Shown one piece after another: positions 20,684-29,438 of a stretch of DNA of 64,000 nucleotides. The notes under the pieces are model-generated. The model was not told the origin of the DNA, did not search any database, and was given only the letters and a program-made list of their open reading frames with translations. Within the stretch, counting starts at the first letter, position 1, and every line of letters begins with the position of its first letter. The translations under genes and the position numbers were made by a program. Origin of the DNA: Brevundimonas sp. AJA228-03 (GTDB taxonomy: Bacteria; Pseudomonadota; Alphaproteobacteria; Caulobacterales; Caulobacteraceae); assembly GCF_017795885.1 (NCBI RefSeq), contig NZ_CP059297.1, positions 2,113,001 to 2,177,000 of the forward strand, read 5' to 3'.

Positions 20684-21443
20684 TGGTGATCCCGCCGTCC
20701 ACGACCAGGGTCTGACCCGTCATATAGGACGACGCCGGCGACGACAGATAGACGGCCGCCCCCGCGATCTCGTCCGGCTGGCCGATGCGACGCAGCGGGG
20801 CGGGATCGGTCGCGACCTTCAGGATCTCGGGATTTTCCCACAGGTATCTGGCGAAGTCGGTCTGCACCAGGCCCGGCGCGATGCAGTTAACCCGCACGTT
20901 CGACGGCCCCCACTCCACCGCCAGATTCCGAACCATCTGCATGTCGGCGGCCTTGGAGATGTTATAGGCCCCGATCAGGACATTGCCGCGAAGGCCCCCG
21001 ATCGACGAGACCACGGTGATGGCTCCGGACCGACGCTCCAGCATCTGCGGCGCGACCATCTGGATCAGCCAGTGGTTGGACACGACATTGTTCTGCAGGA
21101 TCTTGTTGAACTGATCGTCCGAAATCCCCGCCATCGGCCCGGCATAGGGGTTGGACGCCGCATTGCAGACCAGGATGTCGATCTGGCCCCAGGCCGCATT
21201 GGTCTCGTCCACCAGCCGCTGCAGGTCTTCCTTCGAGGCGATGTTGGCCGGAATGGCGATGGCGCGGCCCTCGCCATGCTTCGCATTGATGGCGGCCGCG
21301 ACCTCGTCGCACGGACCCGCCTTGCGCGAGGAGATCACCACCCTGGCCCCATGTTCGGCCAGCCGCTCGGCGATGGCCTTGCCAATGCCCTTGGACGAGC
21401 CGGTGATGATGGCGACCTTGCCGGTCAGATCGAACAATTCCAT
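20673..21443 (-). CDS. Short-chain dehydrogenase/reductase
   Basis: 256 residues. The classical SDR cofactor motif TGSSKGIGKA is near the N terminus, followed by NAAS (NNAG-type). The catalytic set is Ser in VVSSIGG and Tyr-Lys in YNISKAA. The C-terminal TGQTLVVDGG is standard. The ATG at 21443 (MELFDLTGK) is chosen because the upstream frame is not family-like. Substrate unknown. The stop overlaps the possible TTG start of the acyltransferase, so the two may be co-transcribed. Confidence 0.9.
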   Translation of the reverse strand: MELFDLTGKVAIITGSSKGIGKAIAERLAEHGARVVISSRKAGPCDEVAAAINAKHGEGRAIAIPANIASKEDLQRLVDETNAAWGQIDILVCNAASNPYAGPMAGISDDQFNKILQNNVVSNHWLIQMVAPQMLERRSGAITVVSSIGGLRGNVLIGAYNISKAADMQMVRNLAVEWGPSNVRVNCIAPGLVQTDFARYLWENPEILKVATDPAPLRRIGQPDEIAGAAVYLSSPASSYMTGQTLVVDGGITIAW

Positions 21444-21552
21444 GCGTATCCCCTGATTTCGGCGCGGTTTCTTGAACCGCACCCTAGCCGTTTGGACCTG
21501 ATACCCTGATACTCGACCGATTCCATCCGGGAAGACGGACAACCCCGTTCCC

Positions 21553-22827
21553 ATGCGCGCACTGACCAACGCTTTTCTGTTCTTCGGCTACGTCTTTCTG
21601 GCGATGACGGTCGGTGCCTTCCTGTGGCGGGCGGGGCTGGGCGTCGGTGCGGGCGCGGCGGCGACGTTCGGCGTGCTGGGCCTGCTGGGTGCGGCCCATG
21701 CCATCTTCACCGGTATCACGGAACGCAAGGCCCTGCGCGCCGAGATCGGCATGGTGCGTGAGGCGCACCGGCTGCTGGCCGACGCCATGGAACAGACCCA
21801 GAGCGCGCTCGGCGACCTCGCCACCGCGATCGAGGCCGGGGCCCTGACCCGCACCGAGGAACTGACCGGCGAAGTCCGCATGCTGGAAGATCTGATCCAG
21901 CAGATGAGCATCTCCATCGACCAGCGCCTGAAGGTCGCGCCCATGGTCGCGCCCGACAGCGTCGAGGCCCGCCGCCATCAGCAGTCGAACATTCTGCTGA
22001 AAACCGTCCACGACGCGCTGACCGAAAACCGCGTCGACCTGTATCTGCAGCCGGTCGTCACCCTGCCCCAGCGCCGGACCGTCTTCTACGAAAGCTTCAC
22101 CCGTCTGCGGGATTCGAGCGACCGGGTCATGATGCCGGCGGAGTATCTGTCGATCGCCGAGGGCGAGGGCCTGGTCCCCGCCATCGACAACCTGCTGCTG
22201 TTCCGCTGCGCCCAGATCGTGCGCCGTCTGGCGCGTCAGGACCGAAAGGTCGGCGTCTTCTGCAACGTCGCCCTGTCCTCCCTGGGCGACGAGACCTTCT
22301 TCCCGCAGTTCCTGGCCTTCCTGTCGGAGAACCGCGATCTGAAGGAGGCCCTGATCTTCGAACTGGGTCAGGCCACCTTCGACGCCCGCGGCGCGGTCGA
22401 GGCCCGCAACATGGCCAAGCTGGCCGATCTCGGCTTCCGCTTCTCGATCGACAAGGTCCAGACCCTGGATCTGGACTTCAACGACCTGCAGCGGTCGGAT
22501 GTGCGCTTCGTCAAGGTCGCCGCCGACCTGCTGATCGAACAGCTGCTGGACCTCGACGGCGGCACGCCCATACCGAGCCTGCGCGACATCCAGGCCGCCG
22601 ACTTCGCCCAGCTGACCCGCCGCTACGGCATCGAGGTCATCGCCGAGAAGTGCGAGAACGAGCGCCAGATCGTCGACATCCTCGAGCTCGACGTCGCCAT
22701 GGGCCAGGGCCATCTGTTCGGTCAGCCCCGCGCCATCAAGGAAGACGTCCTCGCCGAGACCGACCCTCCGGCGGATTTCGTGCGCTCCACTCTGATCTCG
22801 GCGGAGAAGCGGCGGCGGTTCGCGTAG
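21553..22827 (+). CDS. TipF-like degenerate EAL-domain protein
   Basis: 424 residues. Two hydrophobic segments at residues 8-25 and 31-52 are followed by a coiled-coil (about 60-130) and a C-terminal EAL-fold domain (about 150-405). The phosphodiesterase signature is eroded: EAL reads ESF, the DDFGTG loop reads SIDKVQTLD, and the later EGVE reads AEKCENE. This fits TipF of Caulobacter, a c-di-GMP receptor needed for polar flagellum assembly, rather than an active enzyme. The TipF assignment rests on architecture and lineage. A general inactive EAL receptor is the alternative. Confidence 0.75.
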   Translation: MRALTNAFLFFGYVFLAMTVGAFLWRAGLGVGAGAAATFGVLGLLGAAHAIFTGITERKALRAEIGMVREAHRLLADAMEQTQSALGDLATAIEAGALTRTEELTGEVRMLEDLIQQMSISIDQRLKVAPMVAPDSVEARRHQQSNILLKTVHDALTENRVDLYLQPVVTLPQRRTVFYESFTRLRDSSDRVMMPAEYLSIAEGEGLVPAIDNLLLFRCAQIVRRLARQDRKVGVFCNVALSSLGDETFFPQFLAFLSENRDLKEALIFELGQATFDARGAVEARNMAKLADLGFRFSIDKVQTLDLDFNDLQRSDVRFVKVAADLLIEQLLDLDGGTPIPSLRDIQAADFAQLTRRYGIEVIAEKCENERQIVDILELDVAMGQGHLFGQPRAIKEDVLAETDPPADFVRSTLISAEKRRRFA

Positions 22828-22955
22828 ATCGGCTTCGTTCCCGGGCCGGGGACGTTTCGCCGCACGCGCGGAGCCATGGCAAGCGCCGCCACGAACGTGC
22901 AGTGTGTAGGTCGGAAGGGGGGCCGGTCGCCGACCTCACGATGACTGGAGGCACC

Positions 22956-23654
22956 ATGACGTCGATCAGACACCTGGCCTGGGTTCCTGCCGTGCTGGCG
23001 ATGCTCGGCGCGTGTTCTGCACCGGAGCCGACAGCCGCCCCTGCGGAGACGATCGCCGCTTCGTCCGCCACCGTTCGCCTGCGCGGCACCTTGCAGGCCC
23101 TGGCAGGCGATACGCTGACCGTCCGGACCTGGGACGACCGGACGGTTTCGGTCCCCGTCGCGGCGGACACCCGCTTTGTCTGGGTCGTGTCCTCCAGCCT
23201 CTCGACGCTCAAGGACGGCGATTTCATAGGCACCGCGACAACCGGCCCGAAGGAGGCCCTTCGCGCGGTCGAGCTTGTGATCTTTCCTGAATCCATGCGT
23301 GGAGCCGGCGAAGGCCACTATGCGTGGGACACTCCGGGTGTGGTCGCATCCCGCGGCGGCGGCCCCGTCGAGTCGAGTGCCATGACCAATGGCACCGTCG
23401 AAAGCCAGAGCATGATGACCAACGGCACGGTCTCAGGCAGCGAGGCTTCGTCCGCCGGCCGCATGCTGACCATCTCCTATGACGGCGGCACCGCCAACGT
23501 CACCATCCCCGAAGACGTGCCGATCGTGCGGTTCGAGCCGACGGACCGGGCGTCCCTGGCGGTTGGACAGAAGGTCTATGTCGTCATACCGGCGGGGGCC
23601 ACCACGGTCGGGTTCCTGGCCATGGGCAAGGACGGCATCGTTCCGCCGATGTAG
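22956..23654 (+). CDS. Putative lipoprotein with duplicated DUF5666-like domain
   Basis: 232 residues. The ATG at 22956 has GGAGG at 22947-22951. A lipobox, LGAC, ends the signal peptide at about residue 20. Two similar beta-rich halves follow: LRGTLQALAGDTLTVRTWDD...FPESMRG, and AGRMLTISYDGGTANVTIPE...GKDGIVPPM. The IFPESMRGAGEGH segment recurs in a widespread proteobacterial family that databases often mislabel as a metal ABC transporter permease. It has no membrane spans, so a permease role is excluded. Function unknown. Confidence 0.75.
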   Translation: MTSIRHLAWVPAVLAMLGACSAPEPTAAPAETIAASSATVRLRGTLQALAGDTLTVRTWDDRTVSVPVAADTRFVWVVSSSLSTLKDGDFIGTATTGPKEALRAVELVIFPESMRGAGEGHYAWDTPGVVASRGGGPVESSAMTNGTVESQSMMTNGTVSGSEASSAGRMLTISYDGGTANVTIPEDVPIVRFEPTDRASLAVGQKVYVVIPAGATTVGFLAMGKDGIVPPM

Positions 23655-23701
23655 TCGGCCGCCAGCGCGGTTCGGTTCGGCACGACCGTGGGCCGGACTG
23701 T

Positions 23702-24151
23702 TTACTTCGTCTCCATCACCAGACAGGTCGAGGTCGCCGTCGCATAGAGCTTGCCGTCCAGACCCTTCAGCTCGGCTTGCGCGAACCCGGCCCGACGCCC
23801 CATCTGGACGATCCGCCCCTCGGCCTTCACCGGCACGCCCTCGGTCAGGGCGCGGTGGAAGACCGTCTTGATCTCCAGCGTCGTATAGGCCTGACCCGGC
23901 TTCAGCATCGAATGCACCGCGCAGGCGCAGGCCGAGTCCAGCAGCGTCGCCATCCAGCCGCCGTGCACCGTGCCGATGGGGTTGTAGACCGCCCGCGTCG
24001 GCGTCCCCTCGAACACCACCCGCCCCTCCTCGATCTCGGTCAGGGCATAGTCGAGCGTCCTCGCGATCGGCGCTGCGTTCTCCTCGCCCTGAAAGGCCAG
24101 ACGCAACTGCTCGACGCCGGACAGGTGGGTGAGCGACAGGATGCTGGTCAT
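23702..24151 (-). CDS. PaaI-type hotdog thioesterase
   Basis: 149 residues with the hotdog fold. NPIGTVHGGWMATLLDSACA carries the HGG motif and the Asp used by PaaI-type acyl-CoA thioesterases. TTLEIKTVFHRAL and ATATSTCLVME complete the fold. The acyl substrate cannot be read from the sequence. It stands alone between the lipoprotein gene and the lspA-bamF pair. Confidence 0.85.
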   Translation of the reverse strand: MTSILSLTHLSGVEQLRLAFQGEENAAPIARTLDYALTEIEEGRVVFEGTPTRAVYNPIGTVHGGWMATLLDSACACAVHSMLKPGQAYTTLEIKTVFHRALTEGVPVKAEGRIVQMGRRAGFAQAELKGLDGKLYATATSTCLVMETK

Positions 24152-24242
24152 GGCGAACGGTCCGCTGATGGGGTCCGTTCACAATAAGGACTGTCAGAAA
24201 TGTGGCAAGCCAATCCTCCCCCCCTTGGGGGACGATGCGTTC

Positions 24243-24809
24243 CTAAAGCCCCGGCAGCTTGAACCCGCCACCGCGGCGCGGCGCGATCACGATCTGCGAC
24301 TGCGTGCCGGTCAGGGCCTGCAGGCGGGCATTTTCGCTCGCCGCGTCGATGGTGACAGTGCCGCCGGCGGTCTCGCTCTGGGTCGGGGCCTGGGTCGAGG
24401 CATCGTCACGCCGCCAGAACAGGATCCGGTTGGCAAAGCTGGTTTCCTTGTGCGCCAGATCACCGAACTCGTCGTCGACGACATAGCGGGCCAGAGGATC
24501 GGCGCGGTCGGCACCGGCGGCGCTGACCAGTGCGGTCTCACCGGCCGAACGGGTCACGGCCTGGCGCTGACCCAGCAGGATCTGGCGCGCGGCGCTTTCG
24601 GGGGCCAGTTCCTGCGGCCGGGGCTGGCCGGGTGCCGGCGGGCGCAGGCCGTATTCCGGCGGCACCGTCAGGGGCGCGGAGGCCACGGTCAGAAACTCGT
24701 CCGGCACGACCTTGGTCAGGCCGATGGATTGGCGCACCGTCCCGCAGGCGGTCAGGGCGACGGCCGAGACGGCGATCAGGGACACAGTCGAAAGACGGGC
24801 GATTCTCAT
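24243..24809 (-). CDS. bamF: BamF-type (DUF3035) outer-membrane lipoprotein
   Basis: 188 residues. The signal peptide ends at a lipobox, LTAC. Just after the lipidated Cys comes TVRQSIGLTKVVPDEF, the short conserved segment of DUF3035. In Caulobacter, BamF is a lipoprotein partner of the beta-barrel assembly (BAM) complex. The rest is proline- and alanine-rich with FANRILFWRRDD in the middle and GGGFKLPGL at the end. It follows lspA by about 70 bp on the same strand, fitting, since LspA processes lipoproteins. Confidence 0.75.
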   Translation of the reverse strand: MRIARLSTVSLIAVSAVALTACGTVRQSIGLTKVVPDEFLTVASAPLTVPPEYGLRPPAPGQPRPQELAPESAARQILLGQRQAVTRSAGETALVSAAGADRADPLARYVVDDEFGDLAHKETSFANRILFWRRDDASTQAPTQSETAGGTVTIDAASENARLQALTGTQSQIVIAPRRGGGFKLPGL

Positions 24810-24878
24810 GGTTCGGTTCGGCTCCGGCGCGACGAACGCGCCCAGGTCACACAGTTGCAGGCACGAAAGAGCCGCTGA

Positions 24879-25406
24879 TTACGCCTTTTCGTGGGCCACG
24901 CCAACGGTGGCCTTCCGTTCCGAGCGGATGCTGTCCAGAATCAACAGGCACACACCGATGGTGATGGCGCTGTCGGCGATGTTGAACACCCACGGGAACA
25001 CGCCGGTCCCCGAAAAATCGATGAAATCGACGACATAGCCGAAGCGGATCCGGTCGATGGCATTGCCGACCGCCCCGCCGATCACCAGGCCGATCGCCGC
25101 GATCAAGGTTCGACGCTGCGCCTGCAGCGCCCACCAGGCCAGGCCACCCGCCACGATAAGCGAAAAGATCGACAGCGCCCACCGCGCGCCCCCCCCGCCG
25201 AACAGGCCGAAGCTGACACCGGTGTTGCGAACCATGGTGATCGAGAAAATCCCCGGCACGACCTCGGCGAACCTGTACCCATCGGGAATCAGGGCGGGGT
25301 CCGACACGTCGGCCGAACCCAGGACCCAGGCCTTGGTCAGCTGGTCCAGCACGATGACGACGAGTGCGAAGCCATAGGCGGCCCAGGCGATACGAGGTAT
25401 TTTCAT
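24879..25406 (-). CDS. lspA: Lipoprotein signal peptidase II
   Basis: Cleaves the signal peptide of prolipoproteins in the inner membrane. 175 residues from the ATG at 25406 (MKIPRIAWAAYG). Four hydrophobic segments are visible. The two catalytic aspartates lie in VIGGAVGNAIDRIRFGYVVD (Asp 14 in that string) and the following VDFIDF segment. RNTGVSFGLF is the conserved periplasmic loop. It is followed by the bamF-type lipoprotein gene on the same strand. Confidence 0.93.
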   Translation of the reverse strand: MKIPRIAWAAYGFALVVIVLDQLTKAWVLGSADVSDPALIPDGYRFAEVVPGIFSITMVRNTGVSFGLFGGGGARWALSIFSLIVAGGLAWWALQAQRRTLIAAIGLVIGGAVGNAIDRIRFGYVVDFIDFSGTGVFPWVFNIADSAITIGVCLLILDSIRSERKATVGVAHEKA

Positions 25407-25485
25407 GCGCGTCCGGTTAGCAGGCGAACGCGCCGCCGCCAAACCCTCCCTTCACGCATTTGCCGCGAACCGCTAGTCAGCGCCC

Positions 25486-26355
25486 ATGACCCTGCCCCAC
25501 GCCCTGCCTGCCCTGTCCGCCGTCGCCGCCGACTATGACGTCCTGCTGTGCGATGTCTGGGGCGTGATCCACAACGGCCGTGAAAGCTGGCCGGAGGCCT
25601 GCGCGGCCCTGACCCGGTTCAACCAGCAGGGTGGTCATGTCGTCCTGATCTCCAACTCGCCACGACCGGCGTCCGACGTCATCGCCCAGCTGGATGCCCT
25701 TGGCGTGCCGCGCGACAGCTGGCAGGCCTTCGTCACCTCCGGCGACGCCACGCGCGTGGAGCTGGCGGCACGCGCCCCGGGCCCGGCCTGGATCATCGGA
25801 CCGGAACGCGACGACACCCTGTACGAGGGCCTCGGGCTCGTGCGCGCGCAAGGGGCCGCCGACGCGGCCTTCCTGTCCGTCACCGGCATGATCGACGACG
25901 AAACGGAAACCCCCGAGGACTATCGCACCAGTCTGACGGAGGCCGTGGCGCGGGACCTGGAACTGATCTGCGCCAACCCCGACCGGATCGTCCAGCGGGG
26001 CGACAGGATCATCTACTGCGGCGGGTCGCTCGCCGATCTGTACGAATCGATCGGCGGTCGGGTGACCATGGCGGGCAAGCCCTATGGCCCGATCTATGCC
26101 CTGGCCCTGGCCGAGGCCGGGCGGCTGCTGGGTCGTCCCGTCGACCGGTCGCGCGTGCTGTGCATCGGCGACGGCGTGGTGACCGATGTGCTCGGGGCCA
26201 ACCGTCAGGCGCTCGACTGCCTGTTCATCGCCCAGGGGATCCACGGCGACGCCGCTCGCGGCACCGACGACGCGCTCGACCCGGCCCGCGCGGCGGCCCT
26301 GCTGACGTCCGAAACGGCCTATGCCCGCTACGCCGCCCTGGACCTGAAATGGTAG
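25486..26355 (+). CDS. HAD superfamily class IIA hydrolase (TIGR01459 type)
   Basis: 289 residues. The HAD nucleophile motif is DVLLCDVWGVIHNG near residue 20. Motif II Ser is in LISNSPRP, and GKPYGPIYALAL and CIGDGVVTDVLGAN form motifs III-IV. The large cap between motifs II and III places it in class IIA with NagD-like phosphatases. Substrate unknown. Confidence 0.85.
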   Translation: MTLPHALPALSAVAADYDVLLCDVWGVIHNGRESWPEACAALTRFNQQGGHVVLISNSPRPASDVIAQLDALGVPRDSWQAFVTSGDATRVELAARAPGPAWIIGPERDDTLYEGLGLVRAQGAADAAFLSVTGMIDDETETPEDYRTSLTEAVARDLELICANPDRIVQRGDRIIYCGGSLADLYESIGGRVTMAGKPYGPIYALALAEAGRLLGRPVDRSRVLCIGDGVVTDVLGANRQALDCLFIAQGIHGDAARGTDDALDPARAAALLTSETAYARYAALDLKW

Positions 26356-26393
26356 TCCTCGCCAAACGCCGAAACGCCCGCTAACACCGCCCC

Positions 26394-26849
26394 ATGAACA
26401 CCGGACCCCACGCCTCGGGCGGCTATATCCTCGAAGAGCTGTCGCCCGGAATGGTCGCGATCAAGGACGTCACGGTGACCGAGGACCGCATCCAGCAGTT
26501 CGCCGAGGCGTCCGACGACTTCAACCCGGTCCACATGGACGAGGCCTTTGCCGCCAAGACCGCCTACCGGGGCCGCATCGCCCACGGCCTGCTCAGCGCC
26601 TCGTTCGGATCGGCCGTCGTCGGCACCATCCTGCCGGGGGCCGGGGCCATCTACCTCAGCCAGACCCTGGCGTTCCACAAGCCGGTCCGGATCGGCGACG
26701 TCGTCCGCGCCCGGATCACCGTCGCGGCCGTGGATCAGGAATCGGCCCGCGTGACCCTGCGCACCGAGGGCTATGTCGGCGAGGACTGCATCATGGAGGG
26801 TGAGGCCATCGTCCGCGTCCCCCGCCGTCGCCGGCCCGCCAGGGCCTGA
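26394..26849 (+). CDS. MaoC-like (R)-specific enoyl-CoA hydratase family protein
   Basis: 151-residue hotdog protein. The catalytic motif is FAEASDDFNPVHMDEAFA with Asp and His positioned as in R-specific hydratases, followed by GRIAHGLLSASF. It could act on enoyl-CoA in fatty acid or polyhydroxyalkanoate metabolism; context gives no pathway. It lies 12 bp upstream of the ribF GTG, probably co-transcribed. Confidence 0.87.
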   Translation: MNTGPHASGGYILEELSPGMVAIKDVTVTEDRIQQFAEASDDFNPVHMDEAFAAKTAYRGRIAHGLLSASFGSAVVGTILPGAGAIYLSQTLAFHKPVRIGDVVRARITVAAVDQESARVTLRTEGYVGEDCIMEGEAIVRVPRRRRPARA

Positions 26850-26860
26850 CCGGCGCTCTC

Positions 26861-27808
26861 GTGCCGACCCGGATCATCAACGGCTGGCGCGACCTGCTCC
26901 CGGCGCAACGCGGGGCCGCCGCCGCGCTGGGCGCCTTCGACGGCGTCCACCGGGGGCATCAGGCCGTCATCGCCTCGGCCCGCGACGCGGCGAAACGGCT
27001 GGATGCCCCCCTCGCCGTCGTCAGCTTCGAGCCGCACCCGCGCCGCTGGTTCCAGCCCGAGGCCGCGCCTTTCCGGCTCATGACGCCCGGCCAGATGGCC
27101 CGGGCGCTCGAACCCCTGGGGGTCGAAGGTCTCTATCTGTTGCCGTTCGACGCCGAGATGGCCGGCCTGTCGGATACCGGGTTCGCGCATCGGGTCCTCT
27201 GCGAAGGCCTGGGGCTTCGGCACGCTGCGATCGGTTTCGACTTCACCTATGGCAAGGGCCGCACCGGGTCCCCCGACTCCCTGACCCGGGCCGGAGCCGA
27301 CCTCGGGTTCAGCGTCTCGGTCACCGACCGTATCGATGATGCCGGCGGCCTGAAACTGTCCTCGAGCGCCGTGCGGGAGGCCCTGCACGCCGGCGACATG
27401 GCCCGCGCCGCCGCCATCCTCGGCCGCCCCTTCGCCATCGAGGGCGAAGTCGTCCACGGCGACAAGCGCGGCCGCACCATCGGCGTCCCGACCGCCAACG
27501 TCCGCCTCGGCGACTATATGCGCCCGGCCTATGGCGTCTATGCCACCCGCACCCGCCTTCCGGACGGCCGCGTCATCGACGGCGTCGCCAACCTCGGCGT
27601 CCGGCCGATGTTCGAGATCGCCGAGCCCCTGCTGGAGGTCTGGCTGTTCGACTTCTCGGGCGACCTCTACGGCCAGACGGTCGAGACCGAACTGGTCGCC
27701 CTGCTGCGCGGCGAGATGAAGTTCGACGGGCTCGACGCTCTCAAGACCCAGATTGACGGCGATGCAAGGATGGCCAAAATCGTCCTGAACGGAGGAGACA
27801 CAGCATGA
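26861..27808 (+). CDS. ribF: Bifunctional riboflavin kinase / FAD synthetase
   Basis: Makes FMN from riboflavin and FAD from FMN. 315 residues with a GTG start. The N-terminal nucleotidyltransferase half has ALGAFDGVHRGHQAVI, SFEPHP and the later GFDFTYGKGRTG. SSSAVREALHAGD links the halves. The C-terminal kinase half has GDKRGRTIGVPTANV and the acceptor Asn. The stop overlaps the ATG of a 57-codon gene. Confidence 0.95.
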   Translation: MPTRIINGWRDLLPAQRGAAAALGAFDGVHRGHQAVIASARDAAKRLDAPLAVVSFEPHPRRWFQPEAAPFRLMTPGQMARALEPLGVEGLYLLPFDAEMAGLSDTGFAHRVLCEGLGLRHAAIGFDFTYGKGRTGSPDSLTRAGADLGFSVSVTDRIDDAGGLKLSSSAVREALHAGDMARAAAILGRPFAIEGEVVHGDKRGRTIGVPTANVRLGDYMRPAYGVYATRTRLPDGRVIDGVANLGVRPMFEIAEPLLEVWLFDFSGDLYGQTVETELVALLRGEMKFDGLDALKTQIDGDARMAKIVLNGGDTA

Positions 27809-27978
27809 CGTTTGACCGGCCCGCCCTGCCTGTGATTTCCAGAATGATCCTGGCGGCCTTTCTCTGCACCTCCCTGTCCGGCTGCGTGACTGGCCTGGTG
27901 ATGGCCGCCGCCTCCATGGACAGGGCTCAGCAGGAGCGCGAGGCGCAAAGGCACAGCCAGCCCGCCCCGGGCGAGTAG
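27805..27978 (+). CDS. Small putative lipoprotein coupled to ribF
   Basis: 57 codons, below usual gene-finder cutoffs. The ATG overlaps the ribF stop (ATGA) and is preceded by GGAGGA at 27791-27796. The product has a hydrophobic stretch ending in a lipobox, SLSGC (Cys 27). A short charged tail rich in Gln, Arg and Glu (AQQEREAQRHSQ) follows. It would be a very short anchored peptide in the periplasm. No family recognised; real expression is inferred from the ribosome-binding site and overlap only. Confidence 0.55.
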   Translation: MTFDRPALPVISRMILAAFLCTSLSGCVTGLVMAAASMDRAQQEREAQRHSQPAPGE

Positions 27979-28032
27979 GCCCGGGCGACAGGGCCGGAGG
28001 CAACGGCGAGACCCAACGGCACTGATCAGACC

Positions 28033-28620
28033 TCAGGCCGCCGCCTCGGCCACCTTCATCAGTTCGTCGTGCACCGAAGTCTCGCCGTCGATGATGTCAT
28101 CGACCTTCCAATTGATGCCTTCGCGCACCAGCTTCAGCTTGAGCGTCTTCGCCTCGCCCAGGTTGGTGAAGGCGACATTGGCCTCGGCCGCATTGGGGGC
28201 GGACTGGGCGACGGCGAGGGCAGTGATGGCGAAATCTCCCTGATCCTGGCACGCGCAAAACGGGTCATAGTCAAGCGTCGGCACATCTCCGTTCGCCGCG
28301 CGGAAGTCGGCCCCGATCAGGGCATTCATGATGCGCGAGAATATCGGGTCCTGTCCCGGCGCCGGCTGTTCGCCTTGCGGTCCGCCATTGACGTACTGGG
28401 CGTAGATCGTCCGCACAAAGACCTCGGGCCCCTCGCCCGCCGCGGCATAGATCTGATCGCGCGACACCGGCCCGGTCGGAGACGCCGCTCCTGCTTGCGA
28501 GGATGAGGCTGAGGCCGAAGCCGCGGCATCGCCGTCAGGTGCCTTGGCGTCCTCCCCCTGCGAACAGGCCGCAAGACCAATCGCGGCGACCGAAACCATC
28601 ATCAAGCTACGCATTGTCAT
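28033..28620 (-). CDS. DUF3828-like lipoprotein
   Basis: 195 residues from the first ATG. A second ATG at 28614 is better spaced from the GGAG upstream and gives 193. The lipobox is GLAAC. An Ala/Ser linker precedes a domain with EVFVRTIYAQYVNG, YDPFCACQDQGDF and LKLKLVREGINWKVDDI, which fits DUF3828. It has the same layout as the next gene upstream on the strand (28652-29215), so the two are tandem paralogs. Function unknown. Confidence 0.7.
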   Translation of the reverse strand: MTMRSLMMVSVAAIGLAACSQGEDAKAPDGDAAASASASSSQAGAASPTGPVSRDQIYAAAGEGPEVFVRTIYAQYVNGGPQGEQPAPGQDPIFSRIMNALIGADFRAANGDVPTLDYDPFCACQDQGDFAITALAVAQSAPNAAEANVAFTNLGEAKTLKLKLVREGINWKVDDIIDGETSVHDELMKVAEAAA

Positions 28621-28651
28621 TCTCCGGTTAAGGCCTTGGGTGATCGACGGT

Positions 28652-29215
28652 TCACCGATCCTCTGCGGGCATTGCCTTGATCTCGGCGGTCGAGGCGATC
28701 AGCCCCTCGACCATGTTGGGCTCGCCCGCGAGTATATGCCCGGAACCCCAGGCGATGTCGTCGACCGTCCACTGGCCGTCCTCGCGGACCAGTTTCAGGG
28801 TCTGGCGCACAGTCTCCGGCGGCTCGCCGTTGACGAACACCACGGCGGCATCGGCGCTGTCGGATCCGGTCGAGGTGACGACCAGCGACGTCACCTGCAG
28901 CTTCAGCCAGTCCTGGCAGGCGCAGATCGGATTGAAACCGAGATAGCCCATGCCCTGGGCGGCTTCGAAATTCTCGTCCCACAGCGCCTTGGTCCGCTCG
29001 GACCAGACCGTGTCGGTCCGACCCGACTGAACGCCATAGTCGTCGGTATAACTCGCATAGAGGTCGCGCACGAAGGCTTCCGCCCCTTCGGCCTGGACGG
29101 ACGTCGCTGCCGCCGCCGGGGCCGCGCCCTCGGTCGGCCTGGCCTCGCAGGCTGCAAGTGGCGCGCCGATCAGCACGGCGCAAAACATGCTCGTCAGTCT
29201 GATCCGCATAGACAT
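28652..29215 (-). CDS. DUF3828-like lipoprotein, paralog of its neighbour
   Basis: 187 residues. The ATG at 29215 is preceded by GGAGGAGAA, which decides the start. A signal peptide ends at LAAC. The domain repeats its neighbour's landmarks: EAFVRDLYASYTDDYG, FNPICACQDW and LKLVREDGQWTVDDIAW. The shared CACQD motif is striking. Only 31 bases separate the genes, so they form an operon that arose by duplication. Confidence 0.7.
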   Translation of the reverse strand: MSMRIRLTSMFCAVLIGAPLAACEARPTEGAAPAAAATSVQAEGAEAFVRDLYASYTDDYGVQSGRTDTVWSERTKALWDENFEAAQGMGYLGFNPICACQDWLKLQVTSLVVTSTGSDSADAAVVFVNGEPPETVRQTLKLVREDGQWTVDDIAWGSGHILAGEPNMVEGLIASTAEIKAMPAEDR

Positions 29216-29438
29216 TTCTCCTCCACGACCTCGCCGCATGAAAGTGACGTTACCGAAACCCCGCGCTTTTCCCAGCCCCCGCGCCCTGATAGGACCCTTC
29301 TATGGACGCGCGCCGGATCATTCCGATCGAGATTAGCCGCCCGGCGTAGCGCCGACGGGGCCTGACCGCCCCCGCGCCCGCCGGGATTGCCAGCCGACCT
29401 CACCCGACGCCCCCATCAGATTGCCCGAGACCAGACGC

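Noticed and set aside
22650..22955. Longer start of the DUF5666-like lipoprotein
   Set aside because: Overlaps the EAL gene; the ATG at 22956 has a GGAGG site and begins a lipoprotein signal peptide.
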